A stretch of DNA of 64,000 nt from G965220205 sp965220205. GTDB lineage: Bacteria; Chloroflexota; Dehalococcoidia; Lucifugimonadales; Australimonadaceae. The first letter of the stretch is position 1, and every line of letters starts with the position of its first letter. Shown piece by piece: positions 25,630 to 33,472 of the stretch. The notes below the pieces were generated by a model. It did no database searches. It was not told where the DNA came from and worked only from the letters and a program-made list of their open reading frames with translations. The position numbers and the translations under genes were made by a program. Where the stretch lies: NCBI GenBank assembly GCA_965220205.1, contig OZ244812.1, positions 62,001 through 126,000 of the forward strand. The letters run 5' to 3'.

Positions 25630-28520
25630 GGCGTAGATGGTTCTCCCGCAAGCTCGCGCAGAGCTTGGATAGAGTCGTCGAGTTCGTCCGTGCCGCCGCG
25701 CAGCGATTCTATCGCCTCGGAGATGCCCTCGAGGGCGGTTTGCAGTTGCTCGGGCGGGATGCCGCCGGGCACGGGCTCACCGTCGTCGGGACGCCGCGAC
25801 GGCGCCGCGCCGCCCAGCAGCGCCGCGATCGACTCGTCGAGAGTTGCTTCCATCACGACGTCCGTGTTCGTGGCCAGGACTACGCGCTTGAGCTCGGGGA
25901 ACGTGAGCGAGTCCGCCTGAATGTAGATGGGCTCGGCGTACAGCAGGCCCCCCTCGAGCCGGTTGCTGTCGCCGTCCACGGTGCGGACGCCGATCGGGAT
26001 CACGAGCAGATTGCCCCTGATGACGCGCGAGCCCGATTGGTCCCAAAGCGTGAACTGCTCAGAGATACGAGGGTCGTTGTCGATCCTGGCCTCGATCTGG
26101 CTGGTGCCGGCGAACGGGCGGTCGGTGGGGAACTGGAAGACGGTGATGTCCCCGTAGTGCTCGCCGTCCGAGCGGGCCGCCATCCAAGACACGAGGTTCG
26201 GCTTGTCTTGCGGCGTGAACGGGAGGATTTGCACGAACTCCTCGGACTCGGCGTCGGGGAGCTTCATGATGACGTAGTACGGGTCGACGACCCGCGTCGT
26301 CCCCTGGCCGACGGTCTCTTCGCCCAGCTCCCACTGGTCCTCCTTCAGGAAGAACTCCTTCGGGTCGGTCATGTGGTACTGCAAGAACGTATCCGCCTGC
26401 GCTTCGAGGAGCTCCTCCGGGTAGCGAATGTGCTCGCGAAGGCTCGGCGGCATCTGTTCGATGGGCGTGAACAGACCAGGAAAGATGTTGCGGTGGACCT
26501 GGAGGATAGGGTCGGGTTGGCCTATCTCGATGGTGTAGAAGGTCATCGAGCCGTCGTAGGCGTCGATGACCACCTTGACGGTGTTGCGCACGTAGTTCAC
26601 GGGCTGCGAGAAGAGATTGTCCGTGAGCGGGGACGCGCCGATCCGCTTCGAGTAGGGGAAGCGGTCCGTCTGGGTGTAGGCGTCCTGAATCCATTGGAGC
26701 CTGCCGTCCGCGATGACGAGGTAGGGGTCGTCGTCGAGTTCGAGGAAGGGGGCCACCCTGCGGACGCGGTCGGCGACGCTGCGGCGATAGAGCACGCGGC
26801 TATCCGAGGTGAGCTGACTGCTGATGAGGATGTTTACGTCGCCGAGCTCCCAGGCGTAGGCGAAACGTCTGAAGAAGCTGTCGAGCGCGACGCCCCCGGC
26901 GCCGTCATAGCGGTCGATGAAAAGCGGGGGGGCGTCGGCGCTGTCTCCGGGGCGGTCGAATTGGGGCTCGTCCGTGTTGACGATAACGACGTCGTCGGTG
27001 ACGGCGCCGCCGCGTTCCGGGACGGGCTGGACGAGGTTGGCGTCGAGTCCGTAGCTCTCGCCGTAGTAGATCCTCGGCTGCTCGAGGGGCAGCACGCCGG
27101 TGGGGGGCACGTCCTTGAGCAGCAAGTTGGGCTGTCCGCCCGGCGTGAAGTCGGTGGCCGTCGACATGACCGCGCCGTAGCCGTGCGTGTAGACCAGCTT
27201 GCGGTTCACCCAGTTCTGCGCGCTGTCGTCGAGGCCGTTCTGGAACATCTCGCGCGCGCCGACGAGCACCTGGCGGTACCTGCCGTCCACGGTGTAACGG
27301 TCGACGTCAACGTCGAGGAAGTTGTAGTAGAGCCGGAGGTGCTGAATCTGGTTGAGGACGTTTTCCAACGGACGCGGGTCCCAGAGGCGGATGTTGTTGA
27401 TCGTGCCCGGGCTGTTGGCGATGTCGCTGCGCAACGTGTCCTCGGTAACGTTGTAGGCGCTTGCCTGGATCCGTTCGAGATCGAAGCCGCGACGAGTCCA
27501 TTCGATGTTGCGCACGATGTACGGACGCTCCCGCTCGAGCTCCGATGGGTCGACAGCGAACCGCTGAACGAGGGCAGGCCATATGAGGCCGGCGAGTATG
27601 CCGGCCACCACCCATAGGCTGAACGCGACCGCGATGAGGCGCAGCGCTTGGCGCAGATTCCCCATACGAAGCGTGAACAGCATCATGGCCGCGGAGATGA
27701 GCGCGACGACCGTCAGCAGTTGGAGTGCGGGGATCCGCGCGTTGACGTCGGCATAGGTGGCGCCGGTCACCGCGCCCCCCAGAGAGAAGAGCGTCTCGTA
27801 CCTGTCGAGGAAGTGGGCCGCGGCGATAGTGACCATGAGGAAAGCGCCCACCACCGCGAGCTGATTCTTGGAGCGGTCGGTGAACGCGGCGTTCACGCCG
27901 CGCGCGCTGTAGATGAGGAAATGGAGGGCGGTAGTGGTGAGCAGGATGACGATCGCCAGCCCCATGAACCAGCCCTGCAGCGCGTGCCACAGCGGCATTT
28001 GGAACACGTAGAAGCTGACGTCATTGCCGAACTGGGGGTCTGTTACGCCGAAGTCGACGGAGCGCCAGAAGCGCAGGAACACCTGCCAGCGGTCGGCGAA
28101 GGCCCCGGCAAAACTGACGGCGATGATGACGCTCATGAGGACGAGAGCGACTAGGATCGCGCGCCGGATCCACAGGATGGCCAGTGGCCCCAACGCGAGC
28201 GCGGTGGGGCCCCATGCGGACCGCCACGCGTACCGGTAGGCGATGGCCAACACAGCCCCGCTCAGACCGAGGCCCGTGAAGTAAAGCGCGGTCCTAGTGA
28301 GGAGCACGGTCCGGAAGACGTCGCGGAATCCCAGGCTGGAGAACCACAGCCAGTCCGCGTACGCACCCTTCCAGAAGCTGATGAACAGGTAAAAGATCAG
28401 CAGCGCGGCTAGGCCCGCCGCTATGCGAAGCGCCAGGATGACGGAGCGGGGCACCCCGCGGAACCCGTCGTCCGGCGCTTCGCCCCCGCCGCCGTTCCCC
28501 CCGCCTACGTACATCGACAC
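25626..28520 (-). CDS. UPF0182 family integral membrane protein
   Basis: 964 residues, typical for UPF0182. The N-terminal third carries about seven hydrophobic segments (for example ILALRIAAGLAALLIFYLFI, ILVALVLMSVIIAVSFAGAF and the ILLTTTALHFLIYSARGVNA region); the rest is a large, probably extracytoplasmic domain with the conserved NIRLWDPRPLENVLNQIQHL and FIDRYDG-type stretches, and an acidic proline-rich tail. The function of the family is unknown. It is translationally coupled to argD, which is unusual for this family and unexplained. Confidence 0.93.
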   Translation of the reverse strand: MSMYVGGGNGGGGEAPDDGFRGVPRSVILALRIAAGLAALLIFYLFISFWKGAYADWLWFSSLGFRDVFRTVLLTRTALYFTGLGLSGAVLAIAYRYAWRSAWGPTALALGPLAILWIRRAILVALVLMSVIIAVSFAGAFADRWQVFLRFWRSVDFGVTDPQFGNDVSFYVFQMPLWHALQGWFMGLAIVILLTTTALHFLIYSARGVNAAFTDRSKNQLAVVGAFLMVTIAAAHFLDRYETLFSLGGAVTGATYADVNARIPALQLLTVVALISAAMMLFTLRMGNLRQALRLIAVAFSLWVVAGILAGLIWPALVQRFAVDPSELERERPYIVRNIEWTRRGFDLERIQASAYNVTEDTLRSDIANSPGTINNIRLWDPRPLENVLNQIQHLRLYYNFLDVDVDRYTVDGRYRQVLVGAREMFQNGLDDSAQNWVNRKLVYTHGYGAVMSTATDFTPGGQPNLLLKDVPPTGVLPLEQPRIYYGESYGLDANLVQPVPERGGAVTDDVVIVNTDEPQFDRPGDSADAPPLFIDRYDGAGGVALDSFFRRFAYAWELGDVNILISSQLTSDSRVLYRRSVADRVRRVAPFLELDDDPYLVIADGRLQWIQDAYTQTDRFPYSKRIGASPLTDNLFSQPVNYVRNTVKVVIDAYDGSMTFYTIEIGQPDPILQVHRNIFPGLFTPIEQMPPSLREHIRYPEELLEAQADTFLQYHMTDPKEFFLKEDQWELGEETVGQGTTRVVDPYYVIMKLPDAESEEFVQILPFTPQDKPNLVSWMAARSDGEHYGDITVFQFPTDRPFAGTSQIEARIDNDPRISEQFTLWDQSGSRVIRGNLLVIPIGVRTVDGDSNRLEGGLLYAEPIYIQADSLTFPELKRVVLATNTDVVMEATLDESIAALLGGAAPSRRPDDGEPVPGGIPPEQLQTALEGISEAIESLRGGTDELDDSIQALRELAGEPSTP

Positions 28521-28553
28521 GGCTGGTCCCTTCTGCTAGCGGAACGCGCTGAC

Positions 28554-28631
28554 GCCGTTCCGCTCACACCGTTCCAGTCAATCATTGCCCAAGCTAGCCG
28601 TTCCGCTCACACCTTCGTTCCAGTCAAGCAT
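28554..28631. repeat. Direct repeat pair with inverted repeats between argB and the UPF0182 gene
   Basis: Two near-identical units, 28554-28585 and 28597-28631, both contain GCCGTTCCGCTCACACC followed by GTTCCAGTCAA and CAT. The first overlaps an inverted repeat AGCGGAAC/GTTCCGCT (28538-28545 with 28557-28564). It lies in the 127-nt gap inside the operon and could be a processing site or an internal regulatory element. Confidence 0.5.
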
Positions 28632-28647
28632 GGACGCGCCCGGCTTG

Positions 28648-29427
28648 CTACGCCACTGTCGTGCCAGTCGCCGATCCGTCCAAGCACCGCATGAGCGCCC
28701 CCGCCTCGGCGCCGTTGACGATGTGGGCGGCGACGCCCGCCCGGGCGGCCTGCAGGCACGCTTGCAACTTCGGAATCATCCCACCTGTCACGACGCCCGA
28801 GCCGATCAGAGAGTCGGCGTCGTCAACGGGGACCCGGCGCAGGAGCCGCCGTTGGTTGTCGTGGATGCCGTCCACGTCGGTGAGAAAGACCAACCGCTCG
28901 ACGGCCATGGCCGCCGCGATGGCCCCGGCGGCGGTGTCCGCGTTCACGTTCAGCAGGTGATGGCCGTCGGCCGCATCCACGCCGATGGGCGCGATGACGG
29001 GCATGTAGCCGCCTGTGAGGACCTGCTCGATCACAGCGCAATCGACATCGATGGAGCTGGCTACGTAACCGAGCTCTGGCCGGTCAACGTGCCCGCGCAT
29101 CATGGCGCCGTCCGCGCCGCTGAGGCCTACCGCCTGCCCGCCTGCTGCCAGCGCTTGGGCTACGAGCCGCTTGTTGATCAGCCCCGCGAGCACCGCCGCG
29201 GCGACGTCCAGGCCCTGCTCGCCGGTCACTCGCAACCCGTCGACGAACTCTGCGGGGACTCCGACCTTCGCCATCCACGATGTGACCTCGGGCCCGCCGC
29301 CGTGGACGATGACGACGCGCGCGCCGGCGCGCTGGAGTTCCACGGCGTCGGACAACGTCGTGTCGCCCGTGCTGAGCGTGCTTCCCCCAATCTTGATGAG
29401 GACTGTATGCGTCGCGTGTTCTGTCAT
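28648..29427 (-). CDS. argB: Acetylglutamate kinase
   Basis: 259 residues from ATG 29427 (an in-frame start 8 codons upstream is less likely). Phosphorylates N-acetylglutamate. The glycine-rich KIGGSTL at the N-terminus, VIVHGGGPEVTSWM, LNVNADTAAGAIAAAM, FLTDVDGIHD and GGMIPKLQACLQA are diagnostic. It lacks an N-terminal extension like that of arginine-inhibited hexameric NAGKs, so feedback inhibition is not evident. It follows argJ by 54 nt. Confidence 0.95.
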   Translation of the reverse strand: MTEHATHTVLIKIGGSTLSTGDTTLSDAVELQRAGARVVIVHGGGPEVTSWMAKVGVPAEFVDGLRVTGEQGLDVAAAVLAGLINKRLVAQALAAGGQAVGLSGADGAMMRGHVDRPELGYVASSIDVDCAVIEQVLTGGYMPVIAPIGVDAADGHHLLNVNADTAAGAIAAAMAVERLVFLTDVDGIHDNQRRLLRRVPVDDADSLIGSGVVTGGMIPKLQACLQAARAGVAAHIVNGAEAGALMRCLDGSATGTTVA

Positions 29428-29481
29428 GGCGTGGCTCGCGCCGCCGTGCAATGCTCATATCGCACGGCGGCAGGGAGCAGC

Positions 29482-30756
29482 CTACGTGGTGTAGGCGCTG
29501 TTGAAAACCACATACGCCTCGGTAAGCTCGCAACCCCAGGCGACAGCCTCGCCGTCGCCGAGGCCGAGGTCGACTCTCAATGCCACCTCCGGGTTGTTCA
29601 TGATAGCGATGACCGCGTCGCGGTGGAACGAGATGGGCGTCCCCGCCTCCATGATGACGATGTCGTTGATGAAGAAGCTGACCTTGGCGACGTCGATGCT
29701 GGCGCCGGAGTAGCCGGCGGCCGCGATGACCCTCCCCCAGTTGGGGTCGTTGCCGTGGATGGCCGACTTGACGAGGACCGACGAGGCGATGGCCCGCGCC
29801 GCAAGCCTGGCGTCCTCCCGGCTGAGGGCGCCGTTCACGCGCACGGAGAATATCTTCGACGAGCCCTCGGCGTCGCGCACGAGCTCGCGCGAGAGGTGGC
29901 CGCACACCTGATAGAGGGCGCTCGTGAACGCGGCGGCGGCCGGCGTCCCCGCGGCGATCGGTTCGTTGCCCGCCTCGCCGTTCGCGAACAGCATCACCGT
30001 GTCGTTGGTGCTCATGTCGCCGTCGATGGTCACCATGTTGAACGTGTCGTCGACCGTCTCCTTCAGCGCCGACTGCAGGAACGGCGGATCGACCGCCGCA
30101 TCGGTGGTGAGGTAGGCCAACAGCGTGGCCATGTTCGGGTGGATCATCCCGGAGCCCTTGGCGCAGCCGCCGATCGTAATCTCCTTGCCGCCTGCCTTCA
30201 CCCGGACGGCGACCGACTTCGGCACGCGGTCGGTCGTGAGGATGGCGCGGGCGAACCCGGCGCCGCCATCCTTGCTCAGCGGGATGTTCGGTATGCCCCC
30301 GCGGATCAGCGCCATCGGCAACTCGACTCCGATGACGCCGGTGGTGCCGATGGCCATCGCTCCCGGCTCGACGCCCGCGTGCGCCGCGGCCAGGTTCGCC
30401 GACTCGGTCGCGTCGATCAGGCCCTGCTCCCCGACGCCGGTGTTGGCGATGCCGCTGCTGACGAACACGCCGCGCACCGCTCCCTCCGCGACGCGCTGCT
30501 TCGTGAGTGTCACCGACGGCGAGACGAACTGGTTGAGCGTGTACACGCCGGCGGTCGCGCAGGGCTTCTCGGAGAGCAGGATGCCCACGTCGGCCTTGTC
30601 CTTCGCGTAGGTCTTGATGCCCGCGTAGGCGGATCCGGCAACGAACCCCTTGGGTGTCGTAACGCCGCCGCCTTCGACGAGTGGGGATTCGCCAGTCATT
30701 GCGTTCGCCTCGGGGACCGGATGGTCGTGCTGTTCGTGAGTGTGGGATTCTACCAT
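29482..30756 (-). CDS. argJ: Bifunctional glutamate N-acetyltransferase/ornithine acetyltransferase
   Basis: 424 residues. Transfers acetyl from N-acetylornithine to glutamate, recycling the acetyl group; some family members also use acetyl-CoA. The self-cleavage site is in KGSGMIHPNMATLLA, where the threonine after the alanine becomes the N-terminal nucleophile of the beta chain. FVSSGIANTGVGEQG, TTGVIGVELPM and IHGNDPNWGRVIAAAG match. ATG 30756 has GAGAGGAG 8 nt upstream and gives a 19-residue hydrophilic, histidine-rich leader before MTGES. First structural gene of the operon, preceded by the attenuator. Confidence 0.95.
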   Translation of the reverse strand: MVESHTHEQHDHPVPEANAMTGESPLVEGGGVTTPKGFVAGSAYAGIKTYAKDKADVGILLSEKPCATAGVYTLNQFVSPSVTLTKQRVAEGAVRGVFVSSGIANTGVGEQGLIDATESANLAAAHAGVEPGAMAIGTTGVIGVELPMALIRGGIPNIPLSKDGGAGFARAILTTDRVPKSVAVRVKAGGKEITIGGCAKGSGMIHPNMATLLAYLTTDAAVDPPFLQSALKETVDDTFNMVTIDGDMSTNDTVMLFANGEAGNEPIAAGTPAAAAFTSALYQVCGHLSRELVRDAEGSSKIFSVRVNGALSREDARLAARAIASSVLVKSAIHGNDPNWGRVIAAAGYSGASIDVAKVSFFINDIVIMEAGTPISFHRDAVIAIMNNPEVALRVDLGLGDGEAVAWGCELTEAYVVFNSAYTT

Positions 30757-30804
30757 TGCTCGTACTCCTCTCGAGTGTAGGTCTGTTAGTGGCGCCAGGG
30801 ACAA

Positions 30805-30831
30805 CAAAAAGCCCGCCGTCGCTGGCGGGCT
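30805..30831 (-). terminator. Attenuator terminator in the argJ leader
   Basis: On the minus strand, AGCCCGCC (30831-30824), the loop AGCGAC, GGCGGGCT (30817-30810), then TTTTTGTTGT: an 8-bp perfect GC-rich stem with a T-run, about 50 nt before the argJ start and transcribed towards it. In this position it would stop the arginine operon transcript unless disrupted. Confidence 0.85.
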
Positions 30832-30855
30832 GTCGCAATCGTCGGTGGGAAGAAG

Positions 30856-30945
30856 CTATGAGCCAGCAGCGGCGTCCGTAGTAAGCAAGCGTCGTCGGTC
30901 GGCCCTCGGAGCGGCGTCAGCAAGTTGGGGGTCGCGAAGCTTCAT
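30856..30945 (-). CDS. Putative arginine leader peptide (29 codons)
   Basis: A short reading frame, ATG 30945 to TAG 30856, upstream of the attenuator terminator. It starts MKLRDPQLAD and has five arginines, three of them consecutive (codons 17-19, CGA CGA CGC) within ADRRRLLTT. The stop lies 24 nt before the terminator stem. Just after the Arg run, CCGCTGCTGGC (30872-30862) can pair with GCCAGCGACGG (30826-30816, 9 of 11 positions), which would dismantle the terminator. Ribosomes stalled at Arg codons would leave that segment free; ribosomes reaching the stop would cover it. No ribosome site precedes the ATG, so a leaderless transcript is proposed. Confidence 0.6.
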   Translation of the reverse strand: MKLRDPQLADAAPRADRRRLLTTDAAAGS

Positions 30946-30954
30946 CACGCCGCA

Positions 30955-30983
30955 ATGGTAGCAGCGGCAGCGGCGGGGCGCAA
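30955..30983 (-). promoter_or_regulatory. Candidate promoter of the arginine operon
   Basis: On the minus strand, TTGCGC (30983-30978) and TACCAT (30960-30955) are separated by exactly 17 nt. The -10 ends 9 nt before the leader-peptide ATG, so the transcript would start at or almost at that codon. Confidence 0.45.
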
Positions 30984-31034
30984 GGCGAGAGCGTATGGAG
31001 CACGAGTGGCGGGGCGACGGCGTCCCGCGCGGCG

Positions 31035-31742
31035 CTAGTCCTCGGACCGCAGGCAGTCTTGCAACCGGCGCCGCTGGCGTCCGCCTACGTCGAAGTTGGC
31101 CGGGTCAAGCCAGCGTTCGAATCCTCGCCGTAGTCGGGGCCAGTCGGCGTCGATGATGGAGAACCACTGAGTATCGCGATTGCGTCCCTTGTTGACGGTC
31201 GCCTGCCGCCAGGCGCCCTCGAACGTGAACCCGAGCCTGAGCGCTGCGGCCTGCGATGGTCCGTTCAAGGCGTCGCACTTCCACTCGTACCGGCGATACC
31301 CCAACGAGAAGGCGTACTCCATCATGAGGAACATCGCCTCGGTCCCCGCCCTGCTCCGCTTCAGCGGCGAGCCGAGGTGGATGTGGCCCACCTCGATCGT
31401 GCCGGACTGGGGCGTGATCCGGAGATAGCTAGCCATGCCGCCCGGCTTCCCCGTCTCGTTGTCCAACAAGGCAAAGAACAAGGGATCGTCGCCCAAGCAC
31501 GTCGCCCGCGCCCACTCTCCAAACGAGGCTATATCGCTGAACGGACCGTAGGGCAGATAGGTCCAGTCTGAGTCGGCCCCGCCGAAGGCCTCGAACAGGC
31601 CCGGCAGATGCCGGCCCGGCTCCAACGGCTCCACCGTGCAATAGGCGCCTTGCATAGTCCGGCGGCCCGGACGAGCGGGCGGCGCCCAAGAGGGAACCTC
31701 AGGCCCAAGAGGTTGGCCGAACTCGTTGGTGAGCGAGGACAC
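31035..31742 (-). CDS. GNAT family N-acetyltransferase (RimJ/RimL-like)
   Basis: 235 residues. The acetyl-CoA-binding fold is suggested by VGHIHLGSPLKRSRAGTEAM (motif A region), LMMEYAFSLGYRRYEWKCD and ALNGPSQAAALRLGFTFEG. This pattern is typical of RimJ/RimL-type acetyltransferases, often of protein N-termini or small molecules. The GTG start at 31742 has GGAG about 8 nt upstream. It lies upstream of, and on the same strand as, the arginine operon leader, but ends before its promoter. The substrate is unknown. Confidence 0.85.
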   Translation of the reverse strand: MSSLTNEFGQPLGPEVPSWAPPARPGRRTMQGAYCTVEPLEPGRHLPGLFEAFGGADSDWTYLPYGPFSDIASFGEWARATCLGDDPLFFALLDNETGKPGGMASYLRITPQSGTIEVGHIHLGSPLKRSRAGTEAMFLMMEYAFSLGYRRYEWKCDALNGPSQAAALRLGFTFEGAWRQATVNKGRNRDTQWFSIIDADWPRLRRGFERWLDPANFDVGGRQRRRLQDCLRSED

Positions 31743-31755
31743 TGATCAACTCCGA

Positions 31756-31853
31756 ACGGCAGCAGTCCTATCGTATCTGGTGCCCCCGCTCCGCCCCCCT
31801 GGCTACACGAACCTCGTCCGCTTGCTGCGCAGCTTCTGGGACGTGCGGGATGG
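31756..31853. repeat. Left copy of the nurA-tail direct repeat
   Basis: It includes a 45-nt stretch (31804-31848) matching the last codons and stop of the NurA-domain gene: on the minus strand it still reads SRTSQKLRSKRTRFV and stop. Similarity continues past the stop through the CCTATCGTA and C-rich segments. The intact copy is at 33389-33472. The two copies flank the toxin-antitoxin island like a duplicated attachment or recombination site. Confidence 0.65.
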
Positions 31854-32157
31854 GATCGCTCCCCGTCGATGATTGCGAAGCGGCCCACCGGGAGGCCGTC
31901 GGCGCCTTGCGGCCGAGGGAACTCGGCAGCACGTGCTGCTTCAGCGCCTCTGACGTGACCTTCTGAAGACTGCTGTGCTCGTCCTCGGCTCTCGACTGAT
32001 AGATGCTGTGGATGTAGTTGTCGAGGATCAACGTCACTCGCTTCTTCTCCACTCTATAGGTCGCGTCGCTCTGTAGATAGCCGACTATCTGCTTCCGGAG
32101 CGGGAAGCAGAGGGCGGGAGGGATGCTGGCGAGAGTGTGAGCAAGCTCGCTCCGCAT
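31768..32157 (-). CDS. Putative ribbon-helix-helix (antitoxin-like) protein
   Basis: 129 residues as an open frame. The segment KKRVTLILDNYIHSIYQ followed by SLQKVTSEALKQHVL has the strand-helix-turn-helix layout of ribbon-helix-helix DNA-binding antitoxins and resembles the VapB-like start KKRLTLDLDSPVQRRLKV at 32317. The last 25 or so residues come from the left nurA-tail repeat read in another frame, so the natural C-terminus may have been replaced. No toxin gene is next to it on its strand, so it may be an orphan or relic. Confidence 0.5.
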   Translation of the reverse strand: MRSELAHTLASIPPALCFPLRKQIVGYLQSDATYRVEKKRVTLILDNYIHSIYQSRAEDEHSSLQKVTSEALKQHVLPSSLGRKAPTASRWAASQSSTGSDPIPHVPEAAQQADEVRVARGAERGHQIR

Positions 32158-32316
32158 CCCTCTTCGAGTGGGCCGCTCGGCGTGAAGCGGGAATGGGAGA
32201 CCCTACTCGCCCATGTGTGCGAGTCTCTCTATTGCTTCCTTTGGGCTGAAGCATTGACGCATTTCTGTGTTTGCACTATTTTGTCTCAGCGAGTCATCTC
32301 GAGAAGGGGCCCAACG

Positions 32317-32595
32317 ATGGAAGCCAAGAAGAAGCGACTCACCTTGGACTTGGATTCGCCGGTGCAGCGGCGCCTGAAGGTGGTCGCCGCGCTCAAGGGC
32401 ATAAGTATGCGCCAGTACTGCCTGACCGCCATAGATAAGGAGTTGGCGATGGACGAGGCCAACGGCGTGTTCGGCAGCCGCTCCGACTCGGAGCGGTTCG
32501 CAGAACTCCGGCAGAAGTACTTTGGCGGCAAGGCGCTGCCGGGAAGCGGGGTTGACTTCATCCGCGAGGCCCGCGAGTCCAGGAACATATCGTGA
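32317..32595 (+). CDS. vapB: Ribbon-helix-helix antitoxin of a VapBC-type system
   Basis: 92 residues. The N-terminal ribbon-helix-helix KKKRLTLDLDSPVQRRLKVV with GISMRQYCLTAIDKELA would bind the operon's own promoter; the C-terminal half (RFAELRQKYFGG) would wrap the toxin. ATG 32317 has AAGGGG upstream; the longer open frame is not homologous. Its stop overlaps the toxin start as GTGA, the usual coupling in toxin-antitoxin operons. Confidence 0.85.
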   Translation: MEAKKKRLTLDLDSPVQRRLKVVAALKGISMRQYCLTAIDKELAMDEANGVFGSRSDSERFAELRQKYFGGKALPGSGVDFIREARESRNIS

Positions 32596-33035
32596 ATGGC
32601 TTGGTCGTCGTAGACGCGAGCGTGGCGTTCAAATGGCTGGTGGAAGAGGAGCACTCCGATAAGGCCCACGCAATCCTCCAGTCCTGGGAACGCCAAGACG
32701 TGAGGGTGACAGCCCCGCCTCTTATGCCGGTGGAAGTGTCCAATGCGCTCCACCATCGGGTGATGCGAGGCGAGATAAGCGTCGAAGTGGCCGTGGACCT
32801 CATCGTGAGCCTGCTGTCGTCGCGCCTCGAACTGCATGAGACCTCCCACCTGCACGGAAGGGCCCTGGAGCTGGCCAGCCAGCTCCGTCAGGGGGCAGTT
32901 TACGACGCCCACTACCTTGCTCTGGCGGAGACCCTCGATTGCGAGCTATGGACCGCTGACGAGAGATTCTATCGCGCGGCGAGTCCTGGCAGCGGGAACA
33001 TTCGCTGGATAGGGGAGTTCACTGCGCCAAGTTAG
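32592..33035 (+). CDS. vapC: VapC-type PIN-domain ribonuclease toxin
   Basis: 147 residues. The PIN-domain acidic residues are visible in VVVDASVAFKWL (D8), PVEVSNALHH (E near 48), YDAHYLALAE (D about 103) and LWTADERFY (D about 121). VapC toxins cleave tRNA or rRNA when free of antitoxin. The start is GTG 32592, overlapping vapB. The pair lies inside the island bounded by the nurA-tail repeats. Confidence 0.9.
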   Translation: MNGLVVVDASVAFKWLVEEEHSDKAHAILQSWERQDVRVTAPPLMPVEVSNALHHRVMRGEISVEVAVDLIVSLLSSRLELHETSHLHGRALELASQLRQGAVYDAHYLALAETLDCELWTADERFYRAASPGSGNIRWIGEFTAPS

Positions 33036-33118
33036 TGAGCAAGGGTATCTATCCCGGCGGATATTCGACAATCATCGAAGAGCAGCGTCACCCGCTTCCT
33101 GTCGGCGGGAACACGGCG

Positions 33119-33325
33119 TCAGCTCTGACCCCTGAAGTCACGTAGAAGTAGGCCCGCGCCGTCGATCTCAATCGCCACAGTGCGGCCTTCCTCGTCGTAG
33201 TCTAGGACTATGCCCTCGGCGACCTCGGCCGACTGGACGCTAGGCTTCTCCTCGAACTGGATCCGAAGGATGTCGGATTCCTCGTCGTAGATGGTCTCTG
33301 GCTTTCGCACTACCGCGCCAACCAT
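33119..33325 (-). CDS. DUF2283 family protein
   Basis: 68 residues from ATG 33325, with GGGAGG about 7 nt upstream. The pattern YDEESDILRIQF ... VAEGIVLDYDEEGRTVAIEI is the DUF2283 signature. These small proteins often occur next to toxin-antitoxin or DUF4258 genes; their function is unknown. It is inside the toxin-antitoxin island, convergent with vapC. Confidence 0.8.
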   Translation of the reverse strand: MVGAVVRKPETIYDEESDILRIQFEEKPSVQSAEVAEGIVLDYDEEGRTVAIEIDGAGLLLRDFRGQS

Positions 33326-33388
33326 CGCTCCGCCTCCCCATCGATGAATGCGTTGTGGACCGTCTCGCCGTCCTACCCCACACCACAA

Positions 33389-33472
33389 CGGCAAGTCTAT
33401 CGTACGATGCGGCCCCCCCCTACACGAACCGCGTTCGCTTGCTGCGCAGCTTCTGGGACGTGCGGGACGGCA
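33389..33472. repeat. Right copy of the nurA-tail direct repeat
   Basis: Covers the 3' end of the NurA-domain gene (from 33420) and the non-coding bases just beyond it (CTATCGTA and a C-run). The same sequence with indels and substitutions is at 31756-31853 in the same orientation. Confidence 0.65.

Noticed and set aside
25665..27617. 650-codon plus-strand open frame opposite the UPF0182 gene
   Set aside because: Composition is Val/Asp/Glu/Arg-rich as expected for the complement of this gene; no recognisable domain.
28585..30780. 731-codon plus-strand open frame opposite argB and argJ
   Set aside because: Shadow frame; both antisense genes have complete catalytic motifs.
30805..30983. T-box riboswitch ahead of argJ
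   Set aside because: No GGGTGGNACCGCG-like antiterminator bulge is present; the leader-peptide model explains the parts better.
31100..31120. tRNA-like GTTCGAATCC
   Set aside because: It lies inside the GNAT gene and no cloverleaf can be drawn around it.
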